From positions 1 to 64,000 of the IMG/VR virus record IMGVR_UViG_3300009594_000003: 64,000 nt of DNA; one strand, given 5' to 3'. Both the position numbers and the translations under genes were made by a program. Below the pieces are notes generated by a model. It was given only the letters and a program-made list of their open reading frames with translations. It made no database searches and had not been told where the DNA came from. The first letter of the stretch is position 1. Every line of letters starts with the position of its first letter. The stretch comes from a virus. Positions 31,794 through 40,266 of this stretch are shown piece after piece.

Positions 31794-33032
31794 ATGGCGA
31801 ACAGCATTCGTAGGCAAGTGATGCTGAAGCGAAAGTGCAGTCAGAAGACCAACGACAAGACCACGAAGAAACAGGTTGAGTACATCGCCAAGCGTTCCAC
31901 CACCGGCTCTCGTGGCAAAGGCTGGGAGTACAAGGTCAAGAAAGCCGCTGCCCCAGTGAAGGTCGGCGAGTCGTGGATTTTCACGTATCGCATCGAGTAC
32001 CAGAAGTCGGGCGGGCGAGGCGAGGCGTGGAAGGGTCAGTGGGCCGAAATCCTGAAGTACGTCATCGAGGTCGGCAACGGCACCAAGTACGGCAAATTTC
32101 CGTGGCGGGTCACGCACCCCGATGAGAAGGAGATCAAGGCAATTCTGGCCGAGGAAGGCTACCTGGAGGAGTTGGATCATGTCTTCATGCCGGACAACGA
32201 GCGTCCGACCGTGCATGACGACAAGTTACTGCCGATGGACGAGGACCACCAGAAGAAGTACGCCGACATCAGCTTCGACCGCAAGGACCACTTCACGCAC
32301 ATCTACGACCGTGATGCTCAGATCGAGCGGGTCATCTCGGCGATCAAGGCGGCTCAGGCTTCCTTGATGGAGAACCGCTTCCACTGCGTTCTCTACGGTC
32401 CTCCTGGCTGCGGAAAAACCGAAATTCTGCTCGCCGTCTGTACGATGCTCGGTCGTGAGGGCGAAGCCTACATCAAGCTAGATGCGACTAGCACCACCAA
32501 GGCCGGTATCGAGTCGCATCTACTCGACCCCAACACACTCATTCCTCCGGTTATCATGATCGAGGAAATCGAGAAGACGAACGAGATGGACCTGCGGTGG
32601 ATGCTGGGCGTTCTAGACAAGCGTGGTGAGATTCGCAAGCTGAACTACCGCATCAACGCACGCCGCAACGTGCCGATGCTTTGCCTCGCCACGGTGAACA
32701 ACATGGAGTTATTCAAGAACGTGCTGGCAGGTGCCCTTGCCAGCCGGTTCCCAAATAAGCTATACTGTCCTCGCCCTGGTCGGGAGATCATGAAGCGTAT
32801 CCTCGAACGTGAGGTTGCCAAGTCCAAGGGCAAGACTGAGTGGATCGAACCCGCTCTCCAGTTTGCCGTGGACGACCTGGGTATCAACGACCCACGAGAG
32901 GTCACGCCAATCTGTCTCTGCGGTGGAGACGATCTCCTGAAGAAGACGTACCAGCGGTGGTACATTCACACGATGGAGCCGGGCGACCAGGAGAAGGCCA
33001 AGGAAAAGGCTCCGCACTGGTTCAAGGACTAG
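31794..33032 (+). CDS. AAA+ ATPase
   Basis: A 412-aa protein. The N-terminal 170 residues are basic and mixed alpha/beta (QVEYIAKRSTTGSRGKGWEYKVKKA), then an AAA+ module: Walker A YGPPGCGKTEIL, Walker B VIMIEEIEKT, sensor region CLATVNN and the arginine finger area SRFPNKL. The layout is close to small clamp-loader or MoxR-like ATPases with a single AAA+ domain. GAGGAG serves as ribosome site. It could remodel DNA- or protein complexes; the partner is unknown, the next gene being a candidate. Confidence 0.85.
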   Translation: MANSIRRQVMLKRKCSQKTNDKTTKKQVEYIAKRSTTGSRGKGWEYKVKKAAAPVKVGESWIFTYRIEYQKSGGRGEAWKGQWAEILKYVIEVGNGTKYGKFPWRVTHPDEKEIKAILAEEGYLEELDHVFMPDNERPTVHDDKLLPMDEDHQKKYADISFDRKDHFTHIYDRDAQIERVISAIKAAQASLMENRFHCVLYGPPGCGKTEILLAVCTMLGREGEAYIKLDATSTTKAGIESHLLDPNTLIPPVIMIEEIEKTNEMDLRWMLGVLDKRGEIRKLNYRINARRNVPMLCLATVNNMELFKNVLAGALASRFPNKLYCPRPGREIMKRILEREVAKSKGKTEWIEPALQFAVDDLGINDPREVTPICLCGGDDLLKKTYQRWYIHTMEPGDQEKAKEKAPHWFKD

Positions 33033-33062
33033 CGATCTAGCTGGTCCTAGAAAGGACTAGCA

Positions 33063-33485
33063 ATGTTCGCACTACTCAAAAATGGGCGTCTTGTGAACCT
33101 CACGGCTTGCAGCACAGAGGTCACGAACGCCCTGGCCGATGGAACGGCTGACACAGTGAAGAAGGTCGAAACGCTTGACGAAGTGGCGGTACTGGTGAAC
33201 AACCGGTGCAGCCACTTCGCCGTTGACCAAGACACGTCGGAAGACGCAGACGGCGTTCTCTCCGCTCTCGGACAATTCTTCGACAACATGCGAACCTCCA
33301 TCGAGGATGGAGCCTCAAGTCTATATGAACAGGCCCGGTCTCTGTCCGGCAAGGACATCCTTACCAGGGCCGAGGCTGCATTCAAACAAGCGAGGGACGC
33401 AGGTGCCCAGAAGCTCGATGAGCTTCGGAAAGTCGTACACAAGGCCACCGAAAAAGTCGTACACAAGGCCACCGAAAAGAAGTAA
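33063..33485 (+). CDS. Hypothetical helical protein with C-terminal repeat
   Basis: A 140-aa protein, MFALLKNGRLVNLTACSTEV..., mostly alpha-helical with an acidic centre, ending in two copies of VVHKATEK (24-bp DNA repeat at 33430-33477). It lies 30 nt after the ATPase and probably shares its transcript. No recognised domain; may be an accessory subunit of the ATPase. Confidence 0.55.
   Translation: MFALLKNGRLVNLTACSTEVTNALADGTADTVKKVETLDEVAVLVNNRCSHFAVDQDTSEDADGVLSALGQFFDNMRTSIEDGASSLYEQARSLSGKDILTRAEAAFKQARDAGAQKLDELRKVVHKATEKVVHKATEKK
33430..33477 (+). repeat. 24-bp tandem repeat inside a gene
   Basis: Two copies of the unit starting GTCGTACACAAGGCC give the doubled VVHKATEK. Replication slippage is the simplest explanation. 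Confidence 0.8.
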
Positions 33486-33498
33486 CGGGACAGTTGAA

Positions 33499-33748
33499 AG
33501 AAAATCGAAGACGCATGGAGCCAGTTCCAGAACCAAAACGGCAGATGTGCTATTAGTGGGGTCGAAATCAAGTTGGTCAGAAACTATAGCACTGCTCCTA
33601 GAAGGAAGCACCAAACAGCATCACTAGACAGGATTGACAGCACTAAAGGCTATGTCAAAGAAATGTGGCCTGGGTGCATAAAGCGGTACAACAAATAAAG
33701 TGGAACTTCACGCTCTCAGAACTCGTAGACTGGTGTGGTTTGATTTAG
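33499..33748 (+). pseudogene. HNH homing endonuclease remnant
   Basis: The frame reads AWSQFQNQNGRCAISGVEIKL, the spaced TASLDRIDSTKGYV of HNH nucleases, and then fails; one base earlier the ending NVAWVHKAVQQIKWNF..., WCGLI continues to a TAG at 33748. A missing base near 33660 (AAAGAAATG, expected AAAGGAAATG) explains the break. No start codon with a ribosome site is visible, so the N-terminus may also be lost. Confidence 0.75.
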
Positions 33749-33758
33749 AGACATCAAA

Positions 33759-35132
33759 ATGAGTAAGCTGGTTGTAGAAGTGTGTCGTGTTGAAAAGATC
33801 GAAGATCACCCAAACGCCAATCGTATGAAGTTGGCGACAATCAAGGGTTGGAAGACCTGTGTACGGCATGACCCAGAAACAGGCTGGACGCAATTCAAAC
33901 CGGGTGATTTCTGTGTGTATTTTCCGCCCGACGCCATTCTGCCGCCTGCACTCGCCAACGACAGACTTGGGATCATGAAGTATCTCAAGGAACTGCCGAA
34001 AAACGAGCTAGGTGAACGCACGCCTGGAGGCAGAGTTGCAGCCACGAACTTGCGGGGATACCCCAGCTACGGTGTCATCATGAAGATTGATCCCAAGTGG
34101 GGCGATGACCCGAACTGGCCGGTCGGCACCGATCTAGCTGAACACTTCGGTGTCACCAAGTACGAACCGCCGTTGGACTGCACCGATGGAGACGCTGAAA
34201 AGCAATGCCCTCGCTTCTACGATTACACTTCCATCGAACACTACGGCAACTTCCCCGCTGCGTTCGATGCCGGTGAAGAAATTATTCTGACCGAAAAGGT
34301 CCACGGCAAGAACTGCCGAATGGGTCTGTGTCTGGACACAGATGAGAACTGCGTTCCGGGCTGGGTCTACATGTGTGGGTCGCACGACGTTCGCCGAAAG
34401 GAATGGTCTCCACAGAACCGCCGCTTCCAGGCTGCGGAGTTGATGGAGAGCATGATCGTCAGCGAAAAGGCACCGCCACTCGGCACCATCTTCCTATACA
34501 ACGGAAGCTGGTGGAAAGTAGAAGAATGCTACGAGCGTCCCGTCAAGTCGATTCTGCTCGACGCCGAGGGCAAGCGGTACTTTGGGCCTGAAGAGATTCG
34601 GGCATACATCAAGACCGCTCGCTGCACGCAGGAAGGTGAGACGATCCTGCGGAAATCTGAATTCTGGGAGTTTCTAAACGACGGCGTAAAGGGCCTGCTG
34701 GAGTACATGCGGGACGAATATCCCTGGGATGGGAACAAGTTCAGCATCATCCTCTACGGCGAACTATACGGCAGTGGCGTTCAGGATATGACCTACGGTA
34801 TGAGGACCAAGGGTTTCAGGGCCTTCGACCTTGCCTTGAACAACCTCTATCTGGATTTCGCCGTCAAGGTAGACCTGTTCAAGCGGTTCGGCATCGAGAT
34901 GGTGCCGATTCTGTACCAAGGACCGTTTTCCCAGGAAGTGGTCGAAAAGCACACCAGCGGCCCGACTACCCTCTGTGAACCATCAGCGATCAAGAGTGGT
35001 TTCAAGGGGCGGGAAGGCGTGGTGATCTTGCCGACCAAGGAACGGCTCAGTCCTGTGATCGGAAAACGCTGCTGCCTGAAATCAGTGTCTACCGATTACC
35101 TCGCCCGGTCTGGCGGTACTGATTTCCACTAG
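33759..35132 (+). CDS. RNA ligase, DRB0094 (Rnl5) family
   Basis: A 457-aa protein. The N-terminal OB-type domain has VCRVEKIEDHPNANRMKLATIKGW and FKPGDFCVYFPPDAILP, as in the Deinococcus ligase. The nucleotidyltransferase domain has the AMP-bound lysine in ILTEKVHGKNCRM (motif I, K-x-H-G), YGELYGSGVQDMTYG (motif IIIa/IV region) and KGREGVVILP (motif IV/V). It would seal 3'-OH/5'-phosphate RNA ends, probably to repair tRNAs cut by host defences. It sits in the + strand island; its own promoter is unclear. Confidence 0.9.
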   Translation: MSKLVVEVCRVEKIEDHPNANRMKLATIKGWKTCVRHDPETGWTQFKPGDFCVYFPPDAILPPALANDRLGIMKYLKELPKNELGERTPGGRVAATNLRGYPSYGVIMKIDPKWGDDPNWPVGTDLAEHFGVTKYEPPLDCTDGDAEKQCPRFYDYTSIEHYGNFPAAFDAGEEIILTEKVHGKNCRMGLCLDTDENCVPGWVYMCGSHDVRRKEWSPQNRRFQAAELMESMIVSEKAPPLGTIFLYNGSWWKVEECYERPVKSILLDAEGKRYFGPEEIRAYIKTARCTQEGETILRKSEFWEFLNDGVKGLLEYMRDEYPWDGNKFSIILYGELYGSGVQDMTYGMRTKGFRAFDLALNNLYLDFAVKVDLFKRFGIEMVPILYQGPFSQEVVEKHTSGPTTLCEPSAIKSGFKGREGVVILPTKERLSPVIGKRCCLKSVSTDYLARSGGTDFH

Positions 35133-35180
35133 GATTTTCCCTGGTTTCGAGCGGGCCTGCCTCACGGCAGGCCCGCTCTC

Positions 35181-35209
35181 TTGACACCTGAATTCAGGAT
35201 GTCTAGAAT
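35181..35209 (+). promoter_or_regulatory. Sigma70-like promoter
   Basis: TTGACA, 17-nt spacer, TAGAAT. It overlaps the chosen start codon of coaD (35199), so the start or the promoter call must be wrong. Confidence 0.55.
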
Positions 35210-35861
35210 TGCGACGGAGGTTGGGCGAGGCGTTTATGCCGGGTCTTTCGACCCTCCGACTCTGGGACACATATACGTCATCGACCAGACCGCACGGCTC
35301 TTTGACGAGTTGATCGTTGCCGTTGGCGACAACCCTGAAAAAAAGTTTTCTGAACGCAGCAGGATAGATATGCTGAAAGAGAGCATCCTGCTTTTGCAGC
35401 AACGTCTTCAAGGCGACCATCCCATCGAGAACATCCGAGTCGATCATTTCCGTAATCGGTTTCTCATTGACTACGCCAAAGAACAAAACGCAAAGTATAT
35501 CATTCGAGGAATCCGCAACTCCCAGGATTTCGAGTTTGAGAAAGCAATGCGGTATCTCAATGCCGACCTCACGCCAGGGATAACAACCCTGTTCATTGTC
35601 CCTCCACGAGAGTTGGCTGAAATCAGTTCCAGTGTTGTGAAGGGGGTGTGTGGACCGGAGGGCTGGCAGCGTGTTGTCCAGTCTATGGTCCCACCCCCGG
35701 TCTGCTCAGCAAGTGCACCGTCAAAGACGTGGATGAGGAAGGCTAGCTCACTTGTGAGCCGAAGCCCGATAACGAAGTTCTCGCCGTTCAGATCGGCGAG
35801 GACCACGCCGGGCCGGACGGTTTCACCCTCATCGGTCAGTGGGGTGATGAACGAATCGTAG
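35199..35861 (+). CDS. coaD: Phosphopantetheine adenylyltransferase (abnormal C-terminus)
   Basis: CoaD adds AMP to 4'-phosphopantetheine in coenzyme A synthesis. The first 160 residues match the family: VYAGSFDPPTLGHIYVI (T-x-G-H motif), IRGIRNSQDFEFEKAM, and EISSSVVKG (ISSTxxR motif). Normal CoaD ends near here; instead the frame stays open for about 55 odd Ser/Arg-rich residues to 35861. The run CCCCC near 35692-35697 may hide an indel that lost the true stop. ATG 35199 is used; a strong sigma70-like promoter overlaps it, so a start further inside, after GGAGG at 35217, is also possible. Confidence 0.75.
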   Translation: MSRIATEVGRGVYAGSFDPPTLGHIYVIDQTARLFDELIVAVGDNPEKKFSERSRIDMLKESILLLQQRLQGDHPIENIRVDHFRNRFLIDYAKEQNAKYIIRGIRNSQDFEFEKAMRYLNADLTPGITTLFIVPPRELAEISSSVVKGVCGPEGWQRVVQSMVPPPVCSASAPSKTWMRKASSLVSRSPITKFSPFRSARTTPGRTVSPSSVSGVMNES

Positions 35862-36033
35862 ATGGAAAGCAGTGCTTCCTGCAATACGGTATTGCGGGGA
35901 CTACGTACTGCAAAGCGTTACTAACCCCAACGACCGATGGATCGTGAAGCGTGGCCTCTACTTCTCCGACTATCTTCTTGGCAGAAACACTCAGAAAATC
36001 TGCTGCCTAGAAATACAACCTCCGCTACTCTAA
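35702..36033 (+). pseudogene. Unknown gene, degraded
   Basis: In the frame one base after coaD the sequence is protein-like: KCTVKDVDEEG, a stop (TAG 35744-35746), LTCEPKPDNEVLAVQIGED..., and after a frame change near 35895, DYVLQSVTNPNDRWIVKRGLYF..., ending at TAA 36031-36033. No family is recognised. The stop replaces what may be a tryptophan codon. It is followed by a strong terminator. Confidence 0.5.
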
Positions 36034-36067
36034 TAAATGACGGCGTGGTTTCCACGCCGTCATTTAT
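36033..36067. terminator. Hairpin terminator
   Basis: ATAAATGACGGCGTGG, loop TTT, and the exact 16-bp complement, then GTTTTT. Confidence 0.95.
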
Positions 36068-36082
36068 GTTTTTGGAGGTTGA

Positions 36083-36820
36083 ATGAAAGGTATTATTCTT
36101 GCAGGAGGTCTCGGCACACGCCTGCACCCTTTGACAAGGGTTACGAACAAGTGTTTGTTGCCGATCTACAACAAGCCCATGATATACTACCCGATTCAGA
36201 ATCTAATCGATTCGGGTATCAACGACATTCTGCTCGTGTGTGGCGGTAATGCTGCCGGTGAATTCCTGAGAATCCTTGGGAATGGCGAAGAATTCGGCAT
36301 CAAGCATCTACACTACACATATCAGAAGGAAGCGAGCGGCATTGCCCACGCTCTGGGATTGGCGAGAGAATTCTGTAACGGTCAGCCAATGACCGTAATG
36401 CTAGCAGACAACATTCTAGAGAACCCCGTTCGGGAACAAGTGCAGGAATTTTCGGCCAACCCTGTCGGAGCGAAAATCTTCCTCACCAAAGTTGCAAACC
36501 CATCTGCCTACGGCGTAGTTGAAGCTGATACCGAGGGGAATATCCTCAGTATAGAAGAAAAACCGAAGTATCCAAAGTCGGACGAGATTGCAATTGGACT
36601 CTACATGTACGATAATACCGTCTGGGAGTTCATTGACCAGCTAAAGCCATCTGCTCGTGGCGAGCTAGAGATCACCGACTTGAACAACCACTTCCTCCGA
36701 AATGGCAGACTCAAGGCACATCGAATCAACGGATGGTGGGCTGATTGCGGAGAGAACTTCGACATGTATTTAGACGCTTCTAACAAAGCGAGGGAATTAT
36801 GGCATAAGAAGCGACGGTAA
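36083..36820 (+). CDS. rmlA: Glucose-1-phosphate thymidylyltransferase
   Basis: Makes dTDP-glucose from dTTP and glucose 1-phosphate. The 245-aa product begins MKGIILAGGLGTRLHPLT (nucleotide loop), followed by NKCLLPIYNKPMIYYPI, VMLADNILE (metal-binding Asp), SAYGVVEAD and EEKPKYPKSDEIAIGLYMYD. It is shorter than most RmlA (about 290 aa), lacking the last helices, as in some phage and archaeal forms. GGAGGTT is the ribosome site. It pairs logically with the epimerase at 25713 and the glycosyltransferases. Confidence 0.93.
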   Translation: MKGIILAGGLGTRLHPLTRVTNKCLLPIYNKPMIYYPIQNLIDSGINDILLVCGGNAAGEFLRILGNGEEFGIKHLHYTYQKEASGIAHALGLAREFCNGQPMTVMLADNILENPVREQVQEFSANPVGAKIFLTKVANPSAYGVVEADTEGNILSIEEKPKYPKSDEIAIGLYMYDNTVWEFIDQLKPSARGELEITDLNNHFLRNGRLKAHRINGWWADCGENFDMYLDASNKARELWHKKRR

Positions 36821-36846
36821 AACCCAAAAAGGACTGGTAGGATTTA

Positions 36847-36906
36847 ATGTTTCTAGGCATAATAGGCGTGCAAGTAGTTGTACTAGCCTATTTGCTATGG
36901 GTGTGA
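36847..36906 (+). CDS. Membrane micro-peptide
   Basis: A 19-aa ORF, MFLGIIGVQVVVLAYLLWV, almost wholly hydrophobic, preceded by AGGA and lying 26 nt after rmlA. Too short to prove, but the composition is striking for a chance ORF. Might insert in the inner membrane. Confidence 0.3.
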   Translation: MFLGIIGVQVVVLAYLLWV

Positions 36907-36907
36907 T

Positions 36908-37003
36908 ATGTTGAAATCCGAAGCCTTGCAGATGTTGAATGAAAAAGTGTGTTCTTGTACGAAGTGCAATGAGCTAGCTCGTACAAGAACAAACCGTTTT
37001 TAG
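36908..37003 (+). pseudogene. Uracil-DNA glycosylase, 5' fragment
   Basis: A 31-codon frame, MLKSEALQMLNEKVCSCTKC, then NELARTRTNRF and TAG, is the N-terminus of a family 4/5 UDG: two of its four iron-sulfur cysteines are visible (C-S-C-T-K-C). The match to the consensus V-x-x-C-x-x-C-x-L-A-x-x-R-x-N breaks at 37001. The remaining parts lie 1.4 kb away (38376-38469), separated by a recombinase gene. Confidence 0.75.
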
Positions 37004-37029
37004 GGAAGGCAACCCTCGCTTCTCTAATT

Positions 37030-37050
37030 AACCGTCCTTCTTGGACGGTT
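37030..37050 (+). terminator. Hairpin terminator
   Basis: AACCGTCC, loop TTCTT, GGACGGTT, then TCTTCTTTT, just after the truncated UDG. Confidence 0.75.
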
Positions 37051-37178
37051 TCTTCTTTTCTGGCTATACAACTCCCGCATTAGGCACTTCAAGCCATACC
37101 TCTCCCTCTCCGCACATCTTTTTCTCGGTCAAATAATGTAAGCAGTGTCGTTTACTAGAAGAAGGAAAACCGGAGAAT

Positions 37179-38389
37179 ATGACAACATGCGTTAAAATAA
37201 TCAGGAAATCCAATGTTTCCGACCCGCTAGAACTGGTTAATCAAAACATGGTGATAGAAGATGGGTTGGAACATGGTAGGAGAAATAACCTTGAACGGCG
37301 TGCCTCGCTGGGATATGCTCGATGAGGCAAATAACCTGATTTCCAAATTAAAAACTACCAAGCCAAAATATGTTATTTACCGTGACCATGATAGAATAGG
37401 CTTCAAGAATCCCGCCGAAATCGGTTTCTTCATTACCTCCCTGAAACAACTGGATATGAAGATTATCACCGCCAACGACGAGCAGGTGGTCGATATGACC
37501 AACCTCGCTTCGACCATGCGGACGGTGCAAAACCAGTTAGCTTCATCAGCCGAGATTGAGAAGAAGGGATATAGGACACAAATTGCTCGCCGGAAGACTA
37601 TCGAGAAGAAGTCTAGTCCTGGCAAGATGTGTGTCTATGACTATGACTGGATAGTATATAACCGTGAAGGCACTTTCAAATATAAGGTCATCTACGAAGG
37701 TTACAAAAAATGCGAAGGACGGCACTGGACTGACCCACCGAAGAATACCAGAAGTCATGCCAATGCGGTGGAAAGAATATCCAGACGGCAAACGAGAAGC
37801 ATATCACGACCAGTGGGTTCAAAATAGTCACAACTGGATATTGCTCACGTCCGTTCCCATGATGGAAAAGGGCGACCGGAAGACTGAGATTGTTAATGTT
37901 GAGCGTGCCAAAGTTGTGAAAGATATATTTGACTTGGCTGACACTCCTAGTTACAAAACTCCTCACGAAATTGCCTGCATCTTCAACAATAAGGGCATCA
38001 AGAGCATGAGTAGGAAGTGGGATGCCAAGACAATAAAGTGCATCTTGTCAAACCCCATATACAAAGGGTATCCAGTCGATAATCAAACTTCAAAAGCAAA
38101 GACCGCTCGGTTGAATACTAATATAGTTACCGTGCCACCGACCAAGGAAGAACGAGCAGCAATACGCATTGTAGATATTGCACAATGGGACCGAGTGAAT
38201 AAATATCTGCGAGATAATCAGACAGGATATAAACATTTTCGCCGTGCTAATCTCGGTGACTTTTGGGCAAAGTGCTTTTTGTTCTGCGGTAACTGCCAAG
38301 ATATTTTTTACGTCGCCAATAGCACTAAATGGAAACCTTCCAAGAACTATCGCTGCGAGAAGTGTGGTGCCATAAAATCCCAATGCTAA
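37179..38389 (+). pseudogene. Large serine recombinase, frameshifted, inserted in a UDG gene
   Basis: ATG 37179 follows GGAG. The sequence reads VKIIRKSNVSDP (catalytic Ser in R-x-S), then, after a frame change near 37258, NMVGEITLNGVPRWDML and VIYRDHDRIG, typical of the resolvase domain. After a second change near 37750 it continues with the recombinase domain (EIACIFNNKGIKSMSRKWDAKTIKCILSNPIYKG) and a zinc ribbon (CFLFCGNC..., [11 protein letters not shown]). It ends there, without the usual coiled coil. Together this is one broken gene of about 400 codons. Its ends coincide with the split in the UDG gene, so it was the inserted agent. Confidence 0.8.
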
Positions 38390-38469
38390 CGTCCTTTTTC
38401 TAGGTGAGGCTCCCGGTCAAAATGAAGACGGAACCGGAAGGCCCTTCGTCGGTAGGGCAGGTAGTTACT
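38376..38469 (+). pseudogene. Uracil-DNA glycosylase, middle fragment
   Basis: In frame: [18 protein letters not shown], then [11 protein letters not shown], the active-site signature of family 4/5 UDG (GEAPGxxEDxxGxPFVGxAG). It stops at a TAG near 38470, next to the TnpB relic. The C-terminal half is not found in the window. Confidence 0.85.
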
Positions 38470-38479
38470 AGACGACATC

Positions 38480-39245
38480 ATTTAATCATCTGCTGGGGCG
38501 ACCGAATCGAGGATGTAACCATACGCTGAAAACTCGTAGTGGATTGACCCGTACTGGCCTTGTGGCAAGGCTCTTATCAAGTCGGAGAATTATGTCCTCG
38601 TTCCTGATTACTTTTCTCCCGATGTTCGCTGACCCATTACAATCAGCATTGATTACACGACCGTCACTGGAACGATAACGCCCACGACCCATGCGAGTAC
38701 CAAAAAAACTCATGCTTCACACCAGCAACGTACTCTGGGAGCGGATTACGGTCAAAGAAACTGGCTTTGCTGGTGTAGAACTCCTCCGTGAAAATAACCT
38801 CAAGTTGCACGATAAACTTGGAAACATGGTGGAAGTAGTTTTCCAGTCGGAAGTACCATTTCTTACTTTCACGCTTGGTCTTGTGCCTGTTGAAATGCTT
38901 GTTGATGCTCTTGCAAATGCGACCGTATGGGAGAAGTCTGATCGGAAGTTATCATAGCAAGGTTATTCAACCCAATGTCAATACAGTTGTTCGGGACAGC
39001 TTGTTCGTATTGTACGTCCACGATGAAGCCAAATCGCTTGGGTGTAATGACCACTTATTTGTAGGCTCTGGTACTTTGGATACTGAAGCAGTCGTTGGTC
39101 GGCGTTATGGTGTTCGGTTTTTGCTTAACCTTGTTCTGTCCTCCTTTGATGGTTTCATTATAGAAGATGACCTGAGCCAGTTTGTCCTTGTAGTAGGGTG
39201 GCATGGGCATCTTGACGAACTTACTCTTGTCCTTTGACCACTTAA
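38480..39245 (-). pseudogene. tnpB: TnpB remnant, internally deleted
   Basis: Leftward from about 39245: YYKDKLAQVIFYNETIKG, VVITPKRFGFIVDVQYEQ, CIDIGLNNLAMIT (first RuvC Asp), then the C-terminal VIFTEEFYTSKASFFDR and VINADCNGSANIGRKVI (last Asp). The path needs a TAA (K-TAA-VVITPK, probably an old CAA), several frame changes and a deletion between the first RuvC block and the helices before TEESYTSK. The gene is dead. It lies across the broken end of the UDG gene and the promoter of pncA. Confidence 0.8.
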
Positions 39246-39264
39246 AGAAAGTGGCAGAGCGAGC

Positions 39265-39292
39265 TTTACAACAGGTCGAGCGTGACTACAAT
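39265..39292 (+). promoter_or_regulatory. Sigma70-like promoter of pncA
   Basis: TTTACA, 16-nt spacer, TACAAT, 45 nt before the ATG at 39337. Confidence 0.75.
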
Positions 39293-39336
39293 ACGGGTGT
39301 GGTCAGGACAACTCAACAAATAGGAGAGAATGAACC

Positions 39337-40212
39337 ATGCGAAAGGTCCATCTGGTCATCATCGACCCGCAGAATAGTTTTTGCAAAGTCGTTCCCCAAA
39401 CCGACCAGCAGAAACTCCACGACGGCGAACTGTGCGTCACCGGGGCCTGGGAGGATATGGAACGGGTCGGCGACATGATCCGACGCCTGGGCAAGAAGCT
39501 GACGCAGATTCACATCACCCTCGATTCCCACCACCAGTGGCACATCGCTCACCCCTGCTGGTTCAAAGACAGCAAGGGTCAGCCTCCGGCCCCCTTCACC
39601 ACCATGCGAGTAGAAAACGGGGTGATCATCGGTGCCCAATTCGATGCCAAGGGCGGTCTCCATGACGTGGGCGAGTATACGCCGACTCTCTTCGGCGAAA
39701 CCTACAAGTGGACCTACAAGTATCTCACCGAACTGGCTTTGGGCGGTCGCTACCCGCACGTCATCTGGCCGTATCACTGTTTAATCGGCACGCCCGGTCA
39801 CAACATCGTCGCCCCGCTGGAAGACGCCATCCTCGAATGGGAGCGTGTCGCTCGGCAGACCTGCGACAAGATCACCAAGGGGTCATGTCGTTTCGTGGAA
39901 CACTTCTCGGCAGTTCGTGCCGAAGTAACCTACGACCAAGACCCCAACACCCAACTCAACACCGACTTCGTACAAATGCTCGGCCACGAGGCCGACGAGG
40001 TTCTGATCTCCGGTGAGGCCCTATCTCACTGTGTCGCCAACACTTTCCGAGACGTTGCCAACGAACTCGGCGACGACTTCGTGAAGAAGTGTGTGCTGCT
40101 CGAAGACGCCTCCAGCAACGTCGGCAACTTCGAGAGCTACGGCAAGAAATTCGTCACCGAGATGAAGGCTCGTGGAATGCGAGTCTCTACCACCAAGAAA
40201 TACCTCAAGTAA
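39337..40212 (+). CDS. pncA: Nicotinamidase
   Basis: Hydrolyses nicotinamide to nicotinate and ammonia, the first step of the Preiss-Handler route. The 291-aa cysteine hydrolase shows the triad Asp10 in LVIIDPQNSF and Cys232 in EALSHCVANTF (with the usual small-residue turn before it), plus metal ligands in ITLDSHHQWHIAHPCW and WPYHCLIGTPGHNIV. It is longer than bacterial PncA (about 210 aa) by a C-terminal part. GGAGAG is the ribosome site; it has its own promoter. First gene of the NAD block. Confidence 0.9.
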   Translation: MRKVHLVIIDPQNSFCKVVPQTDQQKLHDGELCVTGAWEDMERVGDMIRRLGKKLTQIHITLDSHHQWHIAHPCWFKDSKGQPPAPFTTMRVENGVIIGAQFDAKGGLHDVGEYTPTLFGETYKWTYKYLTELALGGRYPHVIWPYHCLIGTPGHNIVAPLEDAILEWERVARQTCDKITKGSCRFVEHFSAVRAEVTYDQDPNTQLNTDFVQMLGHEADEVLISGEALSHCVANTFRDVANELGDDFVKKCVLLEDASSNVGNFESYGKKFVTEMKARGMRVSTTKKYLK

Positions 40213-40266
40213 CCGGACTGACTATTCGCCCCATAGTCTTTCCCATATACCAGAAAGGAACTAGTC

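Noticed and set aside
33223-33627. Overlapping + strand frame across the HNH remnant
   Set aside because: No homology and no ribosome site; the HNH reading of the same DNA is recognisable.
33636-33760. TTGACA at 33636 as a promoter for the RNA ligase
   Set aside because: No -10 box at 15-19 nt; it lies inside the HNH remnant (coding I-D-S).
37004-38375. Group I intron or IStron in the UDG gene
   Set aside because: The insert contains a large serine recombinase rather than IS605 TnpA, and no P7/P3 core of a group I intron was recognisable by eye; a covariance search would settle it.
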